Below the pieces are notes generated by a model. The model was not told the origin of the DNA and did no database searches. It saw only the letters and a list, made by a program, of their open reading frames with translations. 64,000 bases of DNA from assembly GCA_025363755.1 (NCBI GenBank), contig JANYLQ010000029.1, positions 310,001 through 374,000 on the forward strand. Direction: 5' to 3'. Position 1 is the first letter of the stretch, and every line of letters begins with the position of its first letter. Of the stretch, positions 48,201 through 58,475 are shown piece by piece. The stretch is from Hyphomicrobiales bacterium (GTDB taxonomy: Bacteria; Pseudomonadota; Alphaproteobacteria; Rhizobiales; Aestuariivirgaceae). The position numbers and the translations under genes are program-made.

Positions 48201-48502
48201 AAATCAAGTGGCTGATCTGTGGTGTTTTGAAATGAAAAGAGCGACCAGAAGAAAGTCGGGCCCGGCCCCTTTGCTTCAAGGGACACGGTTTTAGGATCGC
48301 CGGGGCCTTGCAGTGAAATCTTTGATCTCTCAGCTGCGATAGGGCTTCGATAGTTTGAAAGATCAACTTGAATCGTTTTGGCATTGACGTCGAGTATTGC
48401 ATCAGCGAACACTGGATTTAAATGCGCAAGCAGAAGCAAGACGACAAAAAACGCCGCGCAAATCGACCATCTAATAATGCGAATTGTGCCCAAGCGAATC
48501 AT
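45293..48502 (-). CDS. Membrane PAS-GGDEF-EAL cyclic-di-GMP phosphodiesterase
   Basis: A 1069-residue sensor. A signal/membrane segment (about 12-33) is followed by a periplasmic domain to about 185 and seven predicted membrane helices (190-395), the 7TMR-DISM layout. A PAS domain spans about 415-530, a GGDEF-like domain 545-700 and an EAL domain 715-965. The GGDEF signature is degenerate (RISGSQFAV near 610), whereas the EAL domain keeps GFEALARWRHP, VNVSASQL, EVTESVI, DDFGTGFSS, LKIDRSF and VAEGIEDQDQ, so it is probably an active phosphodiesterase. The last 35 residues are lysine- and proline-rich, histone H1-like. It ends the cta-thrC series. Confidence 0.9.
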   Translation of the reverse strand: MIRLGTIRIIRWSICAAFFVVLLLLAHLNPVFADAILDVNAKTIQVDLSNYRSPIAAERSKISLQGPGDPKTVSLEAKGPGPTFFWSLFSFQNTTDQPLDFVMDIEVQPFVGSGILPVRPIANPVISAAATNGQELSANYNPVSTTFSFHVLPKEIFNIAIESPTVDLKSTLWQRQFWVERQGQITFFDGLVFGVALLVAFGILAIYGFRPHSVFLSASTFALTSLIFIAFESGHLSSLIYLFPKLGIDDNILRGLVESLFATSLAICVLTFTRVGKFSPVTGFFVLFIGGLMLANAVYALAEPIRASTIARLGFALLAISGVTITFLNRRKETGIVDPDMIFWISLLTWTVFAGIVCNVSDTVNLLSPILQGALAASNVVLVTILLKFLFSHGLNAKPFITDSSRRSLALASAGHSLWEWQPYENQLSIGDDLPRSLGLPAQLWQTNAQNALIQTLHPQDIANYMTVVEDADKRAGQLVLRELRLRTGDGAYRWYLLRARWVPGPGQKLDRCIGTLTDITKDKEAEERLVTDAVHDTVTGLPNRVLFIDRIERELKKTMALPFRILLVDIDRLKTLNDALGHEFGDQLLKIAGTRISEVIENDETVARISGSQFAVMAVDAIARRSAAALAADITKSLSKPISVRHQEISLFASIGLSGINMAGGTALAMMQQATTALLQAQQAGNAKIVTFNASLKDDRAAELSLESDLRRAIGNDEIEVHYQPISYLSTMEVAGFEALARWRHPSQGLLPPLQFIELAEKAELIAEIGQFVLATAARQLGIWQRVLRRDNFFFVAVNVSASQLTNKDFLKQVQDVINRETLSLGSLKIEVTESVIMRQPQKTAKLLQQLRSIGVGLSCDDFGTGFSSLSSLRDFPFDTLKIDRSFIDPEIYDERSATIITTITDLAHRLNMVVVAEGIEDQDQIDNLALLGCDLGQGYLIGQPMTAADVAEMLQVLPRKVANDAEILEQNILPNLPTRRVKTDDPDVGFSVDKLRATLALPSPLRRNMPIFIGDQSEEDDNMPELLPSIFSVPRTPLAKPKKVVRKSPPKVATKKVKPKPAKKRGR

Positions 48503-48540
48503 AAAACCAATCTAGCCGCGATACGACTTCAAGGCGATTC

Positions 48541-49113
48541 TCAGTTCAAAGTTTTAAATCGGGCAAATAACAGGTGATCTTCCCAGCGTCCGGCGATTTT
48601 AATATAACTTGGAGCATAGCCCTCTTGATTAAAGCCAGACGATTCAAGTAACCTTTTTGAGGCCGCGTTGCGGGGCAAGCAGGCTGCTTCAATGCGGTGA
48701 AGGGCCAGCGTTTCAAAACTATGTGTCATAATCAAATTCAAAGCTTCGGTCATATAACCTTGCATGGCAAATTTCATGCCAATCCAATAGCCAAGCGTGG
48801 CGGATTGTTCAGCTCCCCTGCGCACATGACTTAAGCTTATCGCGCCAACCAGTTGATTTTCGGTGGTTTCAAAAATGAAGAAGGCGTAGCCATGATCGCG
48901 CGCGGCCCAATCATTGTAGACATTCAATCGCCTACGGAAAGACCTACGGGTAAATTCTTCTTCGTTCCACGTCGGTTCCCATGGTTCAAGAAATTTGCGG
49001 CTTTCTTGGCGCAGCTGTGCCCATTGTTTAAAATCGCCCATAACTGGTGGGCGGACAAGGATGCGATTGCCGATGAGAACTGGCCCACGCCGCAATGTTC
49101 CAAACAACCACAA
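48541..49113 (-). CDS. RimJ/RimL-type GNAT acetyltransferase
   Basis: A 190-residue N-acetyltransferase of the ribosomal-protein type. Visible motifs are WNEEEFTRRSFRRRLNVY, SLSHVRRGAEQSATLGYWIG and HRIEAACLPRNAASKRLLES, with GFNQEGYAPSYIKIAGRWEDH at the end. It lies seven bases after the M16 peptidase gene, and this pairing after thrC is common in relatives. The substrate is unknown; N-terminal protein acetylation is typical of the group. Confidence 0.87.
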   Translation of the reverse strand: MWLFGTLRRGPVLIGNRILVRPPVMGDFKQWAQLRQESRKFLEPWEPTWNEEEFTRRSFRRRLNVYNDWAARDHGYAFFIFETTENQLVGAISLSHVRRGAEQSATLGYWIGMKFAMQGYMTEALNLIMTHSFETLALHRIEAACLPRNAASKRLLESSGFNQEGYAPSYIKIAGRWEDHLLFARFKTLN

Positions 49114-49119
49114 GGCGCT

Positions 49120-50379
49120 TCAGGCAAATCTTGCGGCCAGTGCCGCGTGGTTTTCGAGCGCCGAAAGTTGGCCGACCGCACTTAATGAAGGAGGTGCTGA
49201 TTTGAAAATCTCTTTGGCAAGTTCGCGAACCTGTTCAACAGTTACGGCTTCGATCCTTTTAATAAGCGTCGCCATTTCGGGCACTTCGCCGAATGCTAGG
49301 AATTGCCTGGCGATTTGATCGGCTCTGGATGATGCGCTCTCGAGGTTCATCACAATGCTGGTTTTGAGTTGGGCTTTGGCACGGTCGATTTCTTTTTCGG
49401 TAATTTCGTCAACCATCGACAACATGACTTTGGCGGTGACCTCAAGCAAATCGGGGGTGTGGTCTGGTGATGTGGCGGCATAAACGCCGAGTTGGCCTGT
49501 ATCTTCGTAAGTCGTGCCAAATGCGAACACGCTGTAACAAAGACCGCGTTTTTCGCGCACCTCTTGGAACAGCCTAGAAGACATGCCGCCGCCTAATATG
49601 CTGGCCAAAACCTGCAATTGGTAAACGCGGGTATCGCGGTAATTAGGAGCTGGAAAGGACAAGACCAAATGAGTTTGGTCGAGGGGCTTTTGCTCGGTCT
49701 GGGCAGTGCCAGCAAATGTTGGTGGTTGGCGCTGAGGTGCATAGCCTTGTGGGATGTGGCCAAAATGTTTTGTTGCAGCGGCTGTGAAGTCAGCGTGGTT
49801 CACATTGCCCGTGGCACAAATAACAATGCGCGAGGCCCAATAATTCCGGTCACGCCAAGACACCATTTGCTCGCGCGTCATGTTTTGCACGAGTTCGGAC
49901 GTCCCTAAAATAGAGCGGCCTAATGGATGATCACCATAAGAAGCGGCTTGAGCTAAATCGAAAACCAGATCATCGGGTTGGTCTTTTGAGGCGGCGATTT
50001 CTTGCAAGATCACATCGCGCTCGCGGTCTAACTCATCGGCATCAAGAGTGGATTCAGTAAAAATATCAGCCAGAATATCAAGTGCCAGAGGCCAGTCAGC
50101 CTTTAACGTTCGTGCATAATAAGTCGTAGTTTCCATGCCGGTTGCAGCGTTGATTTCGCCGCCCGCACTTTCTATTTCTTCGGCAATATCTTGCGCACTG
50201 CGTCGCTTGGTACCTTTGAAGGCCATGTGTTCGAGAAAATGTGCAACGCCATTTTCCTCGGGGTTTTCGTCACGGGCACCAGCTTTGATCCAGATCCCTA
50301 AAGCAACCGATTCCAAATGCGGCATGTTATGCGTCAGCACATGCAGGCCATTTGGCAATTTTGAAATTTCAACCGACAT
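49120..50379 (-). CDS. M16-family zinc metallopeptidase
   Basis: A 419-residue pitrilysin-type peptidase similar to mitochondrial processing peptidase beta. The inverted zinc site HFLEHMAFKGTKRR (HxxEH) is near residue 48, with the third ligand glutamate expected about 75 residues later (ERDVILQEIAASKDQ). GGGMSSRLFQEVREKRGLCYSV is the family C-terminal motif. It follows thrC by 39 bp; this thrC-M16 order is conserved in alphaproteobacteria. Confidence 0.93.
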   Translation of the reverse strand: MSVEISKLPNGLHVLTHNMPHLESVALGIWIKAGARDENPEENGVAHFLEHMAFKGTKRRSAQDIAEEIESAGGEINAATGMETTTYYARTLKADWPLALDILADIFTESTLDADELDRERDVILQEIAASKDQPDDLVFDLAQAASYGDHPLGRSILGTSELVQNMTREQMVSWRDRNYWASRIVICATGNVNHADFTAAATKHFGHIPQGYAPQRQPPTFAGTAQTEQKPLDQTHLVLSFPAPNYRDTRVYQLQVLASILGGGMSSRLFQEVREKRGLCYSVFAFGTTYEDTGQLGVYAATSPDHTPDLLEVTAKVMLSMVDEITEKEIDRAKAQLKTSIVMNLESASSRADQIARQFLAFGEVPEMATLIKRIEAVTVEQVRELAKEIFKSAPPSLSAVGQLSALENHAALAARFA

Positions 50380-50418
50380 TTACGCTCCCATTCGACACTG
50401 CGCTATTTTGCGCCAGCT

Positions 50419-51801
50419 TCAAGCATGGAAAAGGATATAGGCCTTCACGTCCGCTTCGCTGTTTGGAAGTACTTTGAAGGTTTCTTTCGCGTTCATCAAG
50501 TAGGATAAACGTTGAGGTAAATTTGGTCTGACTTTTGTTGCGGCCTCCACGGCATCTGGGAATTTGGCGGGGTGGGCCGTGGCCAGCGTGACCATGGGCG
50601 AATTTGTGCTGGTTTTTTGAGCAACGGCATAACCCACCGCAGTGTGCGGATCGAGCAACTCGCCCGTTTCAGCCAAAACCTTGGCCATGGTTTTTGCAGC
50701 GTCAGCGTCTGATGTGGCGTTTGAATCAAATTCTACGCGTATGGATTTGATGGCGCCTGATTGCAATGTGAATGCGCCTGACTGCTTCAGAGATTCCATC
50801 GCGTTTCGCACAGCGCTGGGATCATTGTTGTTGGCGAGATAAACCAGTCGCTCAAAATTACTGGAAACTTGAATATCCATCGAAGGACTGGTGGTGGCGT
50901 GAACGCCAGTCACGGTGTAACTGCCAGTCTTCAATGTTCGGTCAAGAATATCATTGCTGTTGGTGGCGATTACCAAGCGGTCAATATCCAGCCCCATGCG
51001 CTTAGCGGCTAGGCCCGCAAAGATATTGCCGAAATTTCCTGTCGGAACTGTGAAACTTACAGCGCGGTCGGGGGCGCCCAATTGCAGGGCGGCATAAAAA
51101 TAATAGACAATCTGCGCCATGATGCGGGCCCAGTTGATCGAGTTCACGCCAGCAAGGCCTACATCATCACGGAACTTCAAATCATTAAACAGAGCTTTGA
51201 CGATGGCCTGGCAGTCATCGAAGTTCCCTTCAATGGCAATGTTGTGAACTGATGGGCTGGTGACAGTGGTCATCTGGCGGCGTTGCACATCCGATACGAG
51301 GCCGTGTGGATGCAGAATAAAAATGCTGGCGTTTTTGGAATGTTGGAAGGCATCAATGGCTGCACCACCTGTATCGCCCGATGTTGCGCCGATGACCACG
51401 GCTTTGCGCTTCTGTTTGGCCAGCGACCAATCCATCATGCGCGATAAAAGCTGCATCGCTACATCTTTGAAGGCGATGGTTGGGCCATGGAAAAGTTCGA
51501 GCAGATATTGGTTCGGGGCCAGTTGTTTCAGCGGTGTGGTTGCCGGGTGATTGAAGGTAGCATAAGCCGCGTCGATCATTTTTCTCAAATCAACATCGGG
51601 GATCGAGCCATCGGTGAACTTGCTGACAATTGCAAAAGCTATATCCGCATAAGGCCTTCCGCGCAGGCTCAGCAGTTCTTCGCGTGAGATTTGTGGGAAA
51701 GTTTCCGGCACATAAAGCCCGCCATCTCGCGCCAAGCCAGAGAGCATGGCACCTTCAAAATCAAGGACGGGGGCAAGGCCTCGGGTTGAGATGTAGTTCA
51801 T
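50419..51801 (-). CDS. thrC: Threonine synthase
   Basis: A 460-residue PLP enzyme converting O-phosphohomoserine to threonine. MNYISTRGLAPVLDFEGAML and the PLP-lysine block LFHGPTIAFKDVAMQLLSRM (near residue 110) are typical of the fold-type II, long-chain threonine synthases. IGATSGDTGGAAIDAF and PTGNFGNIFAGLAAKRMGL are further motifs. The homoserine kinase gene thrB is not in this window. Confidence 0.96.
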   Translation of the reverse strand: MNYISTRGLAPVLDFEGAMLSGLARDGGLYVPETFPQISREELLSLRGRPYADIAFAIVSKFTDGSIPDVDLRKMIDAAYATFNHPATTPLKQLAPNQYLLELFHGPTIAFKDVAMQLLSRMMDWSLAKQKRKAVVIGATSGDTGGAAIDAFQHSKNASIFILHPHGLVSDVQRRQMTTVTSPSVHNIAIEGNFDDCQAIVKALFNDLKFRDDVGLAGVNSINWARIMAQIVYYFYAALQLGAPDRAVSFTVPTGNFGNIFAGLAAKRMGLDIDRLVIATNSNDILDRTLKTGSYTVTGVHATTSPSMDIQVSSNFERLVYLANNNDPSAVRNAMESLKQSGAFTLQSGAIKSIRVEFDSNATSDADAAKTMAKVLAETGELLDPHTAVGYAVAQKTSTNSPMVTLATAHPAKFPDAVEAATKVRPNLPQRLSYLMNAKETFKVLPNSEADVKAYILFHA

Positions 51802-51850
51802 TATTCGATTTCCAGATTTGTGAGGCCTTTAGCGCGGGCGACACGGCGCA

Positions 51851-52555
51851 TCAAGCGCCAGTCTTTCTCAACGAAAACATATAAAACCCTGCGACCCCTG
51901 CCAGAGACGCCGCCATCCCAAACCAAGTTATGGCATAACCCAGGTGATTATTTGCGAGTTCGACTTTCGGCATTTCTGCAGAAGGCACTTCTTGTTCAAT
52001 GTTGCTTGGCAGTTTTTGCAAAATGAAAGGGGTGACACGGCTTACATCGGTGTTCTTTAGAGTTGCCAACATGGCGGGCGCATCCCACCAATACCAAATG
52101 TTTCCCACGACATCATTGTCATTATCAAAAAACCCACGCCCTTTATTGTGATAACGGACCAGACCTTGGATCGTTTGCGGATTTTCATTTAGCTTCATCG
52201 GCTGGTTTTCAGCAATTGCCCCCAGATCGACAAGCGCGAAACGGCCATCGTCAGTTTTGAATGGTGCAATGATTTCCCAACCCGGATCACCGTTAAAAGA
52301 TGTGACTCTGCGGAAATAATTCGTTGGGTCTAATTGTCCGGAGAGTTTGACTTTGAGATATTCAATATCCTCGCCCTGCTCCCGTTTGACCACAGCCTCC
52401 GCCAGAGAAATAGGTTCAGCACTCATCCGCTGTTCAAGGCTGGCAATCAATGCCGTCTTCTGCCCAAGGCGTTGCACCTGCCACACACCCAGGCCCAACA
52501 AAATGCAGATACCAATTGTACTCGCCAGAACTATCGGCCAGATGCGGGTTTTCAT
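51851..52555 (-). CDS. SURF1-family cytochrome oxidase assembly protein
   Basis: A 234-residue protein with one membrane helix at each end (IWPIVLASTIGICILLGLGVWQVQR and NHLGYAITWFGMAASLAGVAG), the SURF1 hairpin layout. The central domain holds GDPGWEIIAPFKTDDGRFALV and the WYWWDAPAM segment. SURF1 helps place haem a in oxidase subunit I. ATG 52555 overlaps the DUF983 stop by four bases; the open frame extends further upstream without homology. Confidence 0.9.
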   Translation of the reverse strand: MKTRIWPIVLASTIGICILLGLGVWQVQRLGQKTALIASLEQRMSAEPISLAEAVVKREQGEDIEYLKVKLSGQLDPTNYFRRVTSFNGDPGWEIIAPFKTDDGRFALVDLGAIAENQPMKLNENPQTIQGLVRYHNKGRGFFDNDNDVVGNIWYWWDAPAMLATLKNTDVSRVTPFILQKLPSNIEQEVPSAEMPKVELANNHLGYAITWFGMAASLAGVAGFYMFSLRKTGA

Positions 52556-52926
52556 TTCACTTCGCGGCCTTCTTGGGCACCGGTTTTCCATTGTTGCGCC
52601 AAGAATGCACCCTTCAAAGGGCGAAGCAAAGCCATCGGCAAAATGATCAGTGTGGGGATTGCGATGAGTGCATGCACCCAATATGGCGGGCTGTAGGCCA
52701 CCTCAACGCCGAGGATTGAACCCACGCCGAAAATACAAGCAAAGAGCATAACAAACCATGCTGCGGCATCGCCTGAATCGGCGAAAGAATATGAAAGTTC
52801 GCAATTGCTGCAGGATTTTGCGACCGTTAAATACCCCGCGAACAGATTGCCCTTGCCACATCGCGGGCATTTTCCGGCAAGGCCAGTTTTGAGGGGAGAG
52901 AGGTCAGGGTAAAAGTTTTCGGTCAT
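52552..52926 (-). CDS. DUF983 zinc-ribbon membrane protein
   Basis: A 124-residue protein with an N-terminal zinc ribbon, two CxxC pairs (GKCPRCGKGNLF and KSCSNCELSYS), and two membrane helices (WFVMLFACIFGVGSILGVEV, then WVHALIAIPTLIILPMALL). ATG 52926 gives the family N-terminus. DUF983 genes lie between ctaE and SURF1 in many alphaproteobacteria, which suggests an accessory role in oxidase assembly; that role is unproven. Confidence 0.88.
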   Translation of the reverse strand: MTENFYPDLSPLKTGLAGKCPRCGKGNLFAGYLTVAKSCSNCELSYSFADSGDAAAWFVMLFACIFGVGSILGVEVAYSPPYWVHALIAIPTLIILPMALLRPLKGAFLAQQWKTGAQEGREVK

Positions 52927-52940
52927 TGTCGTTTCCAAAA

Positions 52941-52976
52941 ATAAAGGCCGCCAGCTGAAAGCGAGCGGCCTTTTTT
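52941..52976. terminator. Hairpin terminator between ctaE and DUF983
   Basis: GGCCGC at 52946-52951 pairs with GCGGCC at 52965-52970. TTTTTT follows on the plus strand, and on the minus strand the stem is followed by TTTATTTTT. For the cta transcript it lies right after ctaE, so it may reduce readthrough into DUF983-SURF1. Confidence 0.7.
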
Positions 52977-52991
52977 CAAATTTCAAACACA

Positions 52992-53888
52992 CTACTCAAT
53001 CGGCATCAGGCCGCCATGTGAGCCCCAGATATAGATCGCGGCGAACAGAAACAGCCAGACAACGTCCACGAAATGCCAATACCAAGCGGCGGCTTCGAAG
53101 CCAAAATGTTGGGTGGGTGTGAAATCGCCTTTCCATGCGCGGTATAAGCAGACCATCAAAAAGATTGTTCCGATGATCACATGAAAGCCGTGAAAACCCG
53201 TGGCCATGAAGAAGGTGGAACCATAGATATTTCCGGTGAAGGTAAACGCCGCGTGGGCATATTCCCATGCTTGCACACAAGTGAAGAGCAGGCCCAAGAC
53301 CACGGTAATGATCAGGCCATTGATCAGACCTTTGCGATCGTTGTTGAGCAGTGCGTGATGCGCCCAAGTGACTGTGGTGCCGGACGTCAGCAGAATAAGT
53401 GTATTGACCAGTGGCAAGTGAAACGGGTCAAAAACTGTGGTGCCTTGAGGTGGCCATATGCCGCCCGTGACGGCCACACGCGCGGCCAATTTGGCTTCGC
53501 CTGCAAACAAGCTGGCATCAAAGAAGGCCCAAAACCACGCCACGAAGAACATCACTTCAGACGCGATAAACATCAACATGCCATAACGCAGGTGAAGACC
53601 AACAACGGGGGTGTGATCACCCGCATGAGCTTCTTTGATCACGTCGCGCCACCACATAAACATGGTGTAGAGCACGAGAATGAAACCGAGTGACATAATC
53701 ATCACGGCCGGTGTGTGCATGGGATCGGGCGGTAATTTCAAAACAGCGCGTGCTTCAGATGATGACTGATGGTGCATAAAATTGATTGCACCAATGGCCA
53801 AAATAAAAGCTGAAGCAGCACCTACAAAGGGCCAAGGGCTTGGGGCTACCAAGTGGTAATCGTGGTGTTTGCCATGCGCGTCGGCCAT
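52992..53888 (-). CDS. ctaE: Cytochrome c oxidase subunit III
   Basis: A 298-residue membrane protein with seven helices. KHHDYHLVAPSPWPFVGAAS is the typical N-terminus; HLRYGMLMFIASEVMFFVAW and TGFHGFHVIIGTIFLMVCLYRA are family motifs, and the C-terminus is AAWYWHFVDVVWLFLFAAIYIWG. It stabilises subunit I in aa3-type oxidase. It lies 15 bp after ctaG. Confidence 0.97.
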   Translation of the reverse strand: MADAHGKHHDYHLVAPSPWPFVGAASAFILAIGAINFMHHQSSSEARAVLKLPPDPMHTPAVMIMSLGFILVLYTMFMWWRDVIKEAHAGDHTPVVGLHLRYGMLMFIASEVMFFVAWFWAFFDASLFAGEAKLAARVAVTGGIWPPQGTTVFDPFHLPLVNTLILLTSGTTVTWAHHALLNNDRKGLINGLIITVVLGLLFTCVQAWEYAHAAFTFTGNIYGSTFFMATGFHGFHVIIGTIFLMVCLYRAWKGDFTPTQHFGFEAAAWYWHFVDVVWLFLFAAIYIWGSHGGLMPIE

Positions 53889-53903
53889 CGTCGTCTCCTT
53901 AAA

Positions 53904-54473
53904 TCAATTCGAGTTCGCCACCGACTTGCTTTGAACAGCAGGATCAGTGGCGGGATAAAATGTGTAAGATAAAGTAATTTCTTTGATGTTCCTGGCGTCT
54001 GCGTCATCAAGCAAAGCTGGATCTACGAAGAAAGAGACTGGCAGTTCCTCTGCCTGACCCGCTTTCAAAGTTTGCTTGGTAAAGCAGAAGCATTGGATCT
54101 TGTCGAAGAAAGCGCCAGCACTAGCGGGCGACACATTGAATACAGCCGTTCCTGTATTGGTGTTCGAGCCGATGTTGCGGGCATCATAATAGGCCATGTT
54201 CTGCTCGCCGATCTTCACCTTCATTACATTTTGACGCGGGTGAAACTCCCATGGCAGGCCCGAGGAGGTGTTGGCATCAAACCGCACCATGATGAATTGG
54301 TCGGTGGCTTTATCTGGCGCTTTTTCAGCGCGCTGGGTTGTGCCACCAAAGCCTGTTGCTTTGCAGAAAGCTTTGTAGAATGGAACAGCGGCATAGGACA
54401 GGCCGATCATTCCAACAAAAACCCCTGCAGCAATCAAGGCGACACGAAGGTTTTTGCTTGGTAAGGCAGCCAT
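53904..54473 (-). CDS. ctaG: Cytochrome c oxidase copper-assembly protein (Cox11/CtaG)
   Basis: A 189-residue protein with one N-terminal membrane helix (VALIAAGVFVGMIGLSYAAVPFY) and a periplasmic immunoglobulin-like domain. The copper cysteines are in DKIQCFCFTKQTLKAG (CFCF), plus the FCKATGFGG cysteine near the membrane. It delivers copper to the CuB site of subunit I. ATG 54473 overlaps the CoxF-like stop (TGATG). The longer frame upstream is the CoxF-like gene read in another frame. Confidence 0.95.
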   Translation of the reverse strand: MAALPSKNLRVALIAAGVFVGMIGLSYAAVPFYKAFCKATGFGGTTQRAEKAPDKATDQFIMVRFDANTSSGLPWEFHPRQNVMKVKIGEQNMAYYDARNIGSNTNTGTAVFNVSPASAGAFFDKIQCFCFTKQTLKAGQAEELPVSFFVDPALLDDADARNIKEITLSYTFYPATDPAVQSKSVANSN

Positions 54474-54619
54474 CACATTGCCCCTCCCAAACGCACAAGG
54501 GTTGTGATGAAAAATAGAATAATCAGCCCAACCAGACACCACGCCATAACTTTTGCCCTGCCTCTGCGGCGTTTGAGGTCTTCTGGCGAAAAAGCGACCG
54601 CTGGTTTTTTCAAATCCAT
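54473..54619 (-). CDS. CoxF-like small membrane protein
   Basis: A 48-codon gene fitted exactly between ctaB and ctaG: its ATG overlaps the ctaB stop by one base and its TGA overlaps the ctaG ATG by one base. The protein is a basic N-terminus (FSPEDLKRRRGRAK) followed by one membrane helix (VMAWCLVGLIILFFITTLVRL). Small CoxF-type proteins of this layout occupy the same place in other alphaproteobacterial cta operons. Function is unknown; a role in oxidase assembly is inferred from position. Confidence 0.82.
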   Translation of the reverse strand: MDLKKPAVAFSPEDLKRRRGRAKVMAWCLVGLIILFFITTLVRLGGAM

Positions 54620-55563
54620 CAGAACACCGCTGCGAATGTTGGTAAGTGGGCGATGCGTTCAATCAAAATCAAAGCAAAAACAGCAAAGAGCCAGTAGATT
54701 GAAAATTTGAATAGGGCCTTGCACGCTTTGTTGTTCAACGGGCCTTCTGCCAAACGGTAAACATCAATGGCGCATTTCAGAAACCACGCGGTCAGCAAAC
54801 CAGCGCCTACTGCATAAAGCATGCCCGCAGTTCCGGTGAGGCAGGGTAAGGCCACGGCAGGGATTGTTAGTATTGAATAGATCAAAATCTGTTTGCGCGT
54901 TTCGGGACGGCCAGCAACATTTGGCAACATAGGGATGCCCGCCTTTTCGTAATCACTTTCACTGAACAAGGCCAATGCCCAGAAATGCGGTGGCGTCCAC
55001 ATGAAGATCAGCAGGAACAGACTGATCGAACCCAGATCAATGCCGCCATTTACGGCCGCCCAAGAGATCATGGGAGGGAAAGCCCCCGCAGCGCCGCCAA
55101 TTACAATGTTTTGCGCCGTCCAGCGCTTGAGGCCCATGGTGTAGACCACGACGTAAAAGAAGATTGTGAAGGCCAGCAATGCGGCTGATTGCCAATTGAC
55201 GAAGAGTTCCAACATCAACACGGACGCAACAGCGAGTGTAAGGCCAAAGCCCAAGGCTTCGCCCGGCAAAATCGCGCCTGAAGGAATTGGGCGTTTTGAA
55301 GTGCGCTTCATTACCGCATCAATATCAGCTTCATACCACATATTCAGCGCGCCAGCAGCGCCAGCACCAATGGCAATACAAAGGATGGTGATAAAGCCCA
55401 TCCATGGATGGATGTGGCCGGGTGCTGTGACTAGACCCACAATGGCCGTGAAGATGACCAGCGACATGACACGCGGTTTGAGCAATTTAAAATAGTCACC
55501 AGATGTGCCTTGGCCGCCTAAGGCTAAGGTTTGGTTGGAAAAATCAGTTTGCTCAATTGTCAT
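54619..55563 (-). CDS. ctaB: Protohaem IX farnesyltransferase (haem O synthase)
   Basis: A 314-residue UbiA-type prenyltransferase with about nine membrane helices that makes haem O for the oxidase. The first aspartate motif is [21 protein letters not shown], with the typical [16 protein letters not shown] before it, and [20 protein letters not shown] gives the second conserved region. It is 4 bp after ctaD and overlaps the CoxF-like gene. Confidence 0.96.
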   Translation of the reverse strand: MTIEQTDFSNQTLALGGQGTSGDYFKLLKPRVMSLVIFTAIVGLVTAPGHIHPWMGFITILCIAIGAGAAGALNMWYEADIDAVMKRTSKRPIPSGAILPGEALGFGLTLAVASVLMLELFVNWQSAALLAFTIFFYVVVYTMGLKRWTAQNIVIGGAAGAFPPMISWAAVNGGIDLGSISLFLLIFMWTPPHFWALALFSESDYEKAGIPMLPNVAGRPETRKQILIYSILTIPAVALPCLTGTAGMLYAVGAGLLTAWFLKCAIDVYRLAEGPLNNKACKALFKFSIYWLFAVFALILIERIAHLPTFAAVF

Positions 55564-55567
55564 CGAA

Positions 55568-57298
<1,731 letters not shown>

Positions 57299-57301
57299 TT
57301 A

Positions 57302-58195
57302 TTAGTTTGAAGCGACGGCTGGAGCGGCCGGCTTAATGGATCTTAAAAATATTTGCATATCTTCAGGTTTCGGACTGGTCTTAATCATATCAGCCCATTT
57401 TGCCAGCGTGGAATCGTCGACAGCCCAGACTTCAATTGGCATTTGCGAATGATATTTACCGCACAGTGAGTAGCACTCGCCATAGTAAATTCCCGTCTTG
57501 GTGACTTTAAACCAATCTTCGTTCAAACGACCGGGTATTGCATCCATCTGCATGCCAAAGGACGGGACAGCCCAACCGTGGATAATGCCTTCAGGGTCAG
57601 ACGTGACAATCAGCTTTACGACCTTGTTCACAGGGACAAGTACTGGCATGTCTGTCGATAGGAGATAAGGTTGACCGTCTAAATCAGCTTGTTCTTTCGG
57701 CTTTAAATAAGATGTGAATGTTACTTTTGGTGTTTTATCGTCGTTCAAACCGAGATCTGGATATTCATATGTCCAATTCCACTGTGGATTGCCGATCACC
57801 TTAATTGTCATATCTGCTGCGGGAATATCGCGCTGTTTATACAGCAAGCGGAAAGACGGAACAGCAATCACCACGAGAATGAGAACAGGAATCACTGTCC
57901 AAAGCACTTCAATCAAAGTGTTATGCGTTGTTTTTGAAGGAACAGGATTTGACTTCGCGTTGAACTTAAAGATGACAGTGAGCAAAAGGCCCAGCACGAA
58001 CACTGTGATCAAAGTAATGATAACCAACAACATGTTATGGAATGAAACGATATCATCCATCACCGGAGTGACTGAATCTTGCATTCCCAACTGCCATTCG
58101 ACCGCCTTACCCGCTTCAGCAAACGCACCCGTAGGCAAAAGGCAGGCTGTAATTGCGGCCAAAGCACCAAATATGTTGTTGATCTTGCTTGTCAT
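57302..58195 (-). CDS. ctaC: Cytochrome c oxidase subunit II
   Basis: A 297-residue subunit with a signal peptide (ends near AFA, about residue 26), two membrane helices (about 48-70 and 90-112), and a periplasmic cupredoxin domain. The CuA site is GECYSLCGKYHSQMPIEVW (CxxxCxxxHxxM). It accepts electrons from cytochrome c. It is the first gene of the cta cluster, with GAGGAAAA seven bases upstream of its ATG. Confidence 0.97.
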   Translation of the reverse strand: MTSKINNIFGALAAITACLLPTGAFAEAGKAVEWQLGMQDSVTPVMDDIVSFHNMLLVIITLITVFVLGLLLTVIFKFNAKSNPVPSKTTHNTLIEVLWTVIPVLILVVIAVPSFRLLYKQRDIPAADMTIKVIGNPQWNWTYEYPDLGLNDDKTPKVTFTSYLKPKEQADLDGQPYLLSTDMPVLVPVNKVVKLIVTSDPEGIIHGWAVPSFGMQMDAIPGRLNEDWFKVTKTGIYYGECYSLCGKYHSQMPIEVWAVDDSTLAKWADMIKTSPKPEDMQIFLRSIKPAAPAVASN

Positions 58196-58475
58196 TGATC
58201 TATTTTCCTCAAATCATACACTGGCCCAACTCCAGCGCATGCCATCCCTTTTTCAAGGGACTCTTATCGCGTGGTGGTTCACCACATTCTACGCCCAGTC
58301 GCAACAGGAAGCGGCGCGGCAAAACGTCATTGTATTATGCACATGGACCAAACCTGAATTCTGCCTCATTTCACTGTGATTTGGCTTATAACACTTACTC
58401 TGTAACTATGAAAAATCCGGTTGTTTTCGGTTTTGCCGCAGTTTATGAGCAAAATCAAATTTAACTCAAAGGAAA
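58196..58475. other. Divergent intergenic region between ctaC and ialB
   Basis: This 280-bp gap must hold promoters for both genes. A small hairpin TCCCTT-TTTC-AAGGGA lies at 58245-58260, and TGGTG-GTT-CACCA near 58274 is a short dyad. I see no convincing -35/-10 pair and no coding signal. Confidence 0.5.

Noticed and set aside
54474-54662. N-terminal extension of the CtaG frame
   Set aside because: The region is better explained by the CoxF-like gene in a different frame, which has matched overlaps at both ends.
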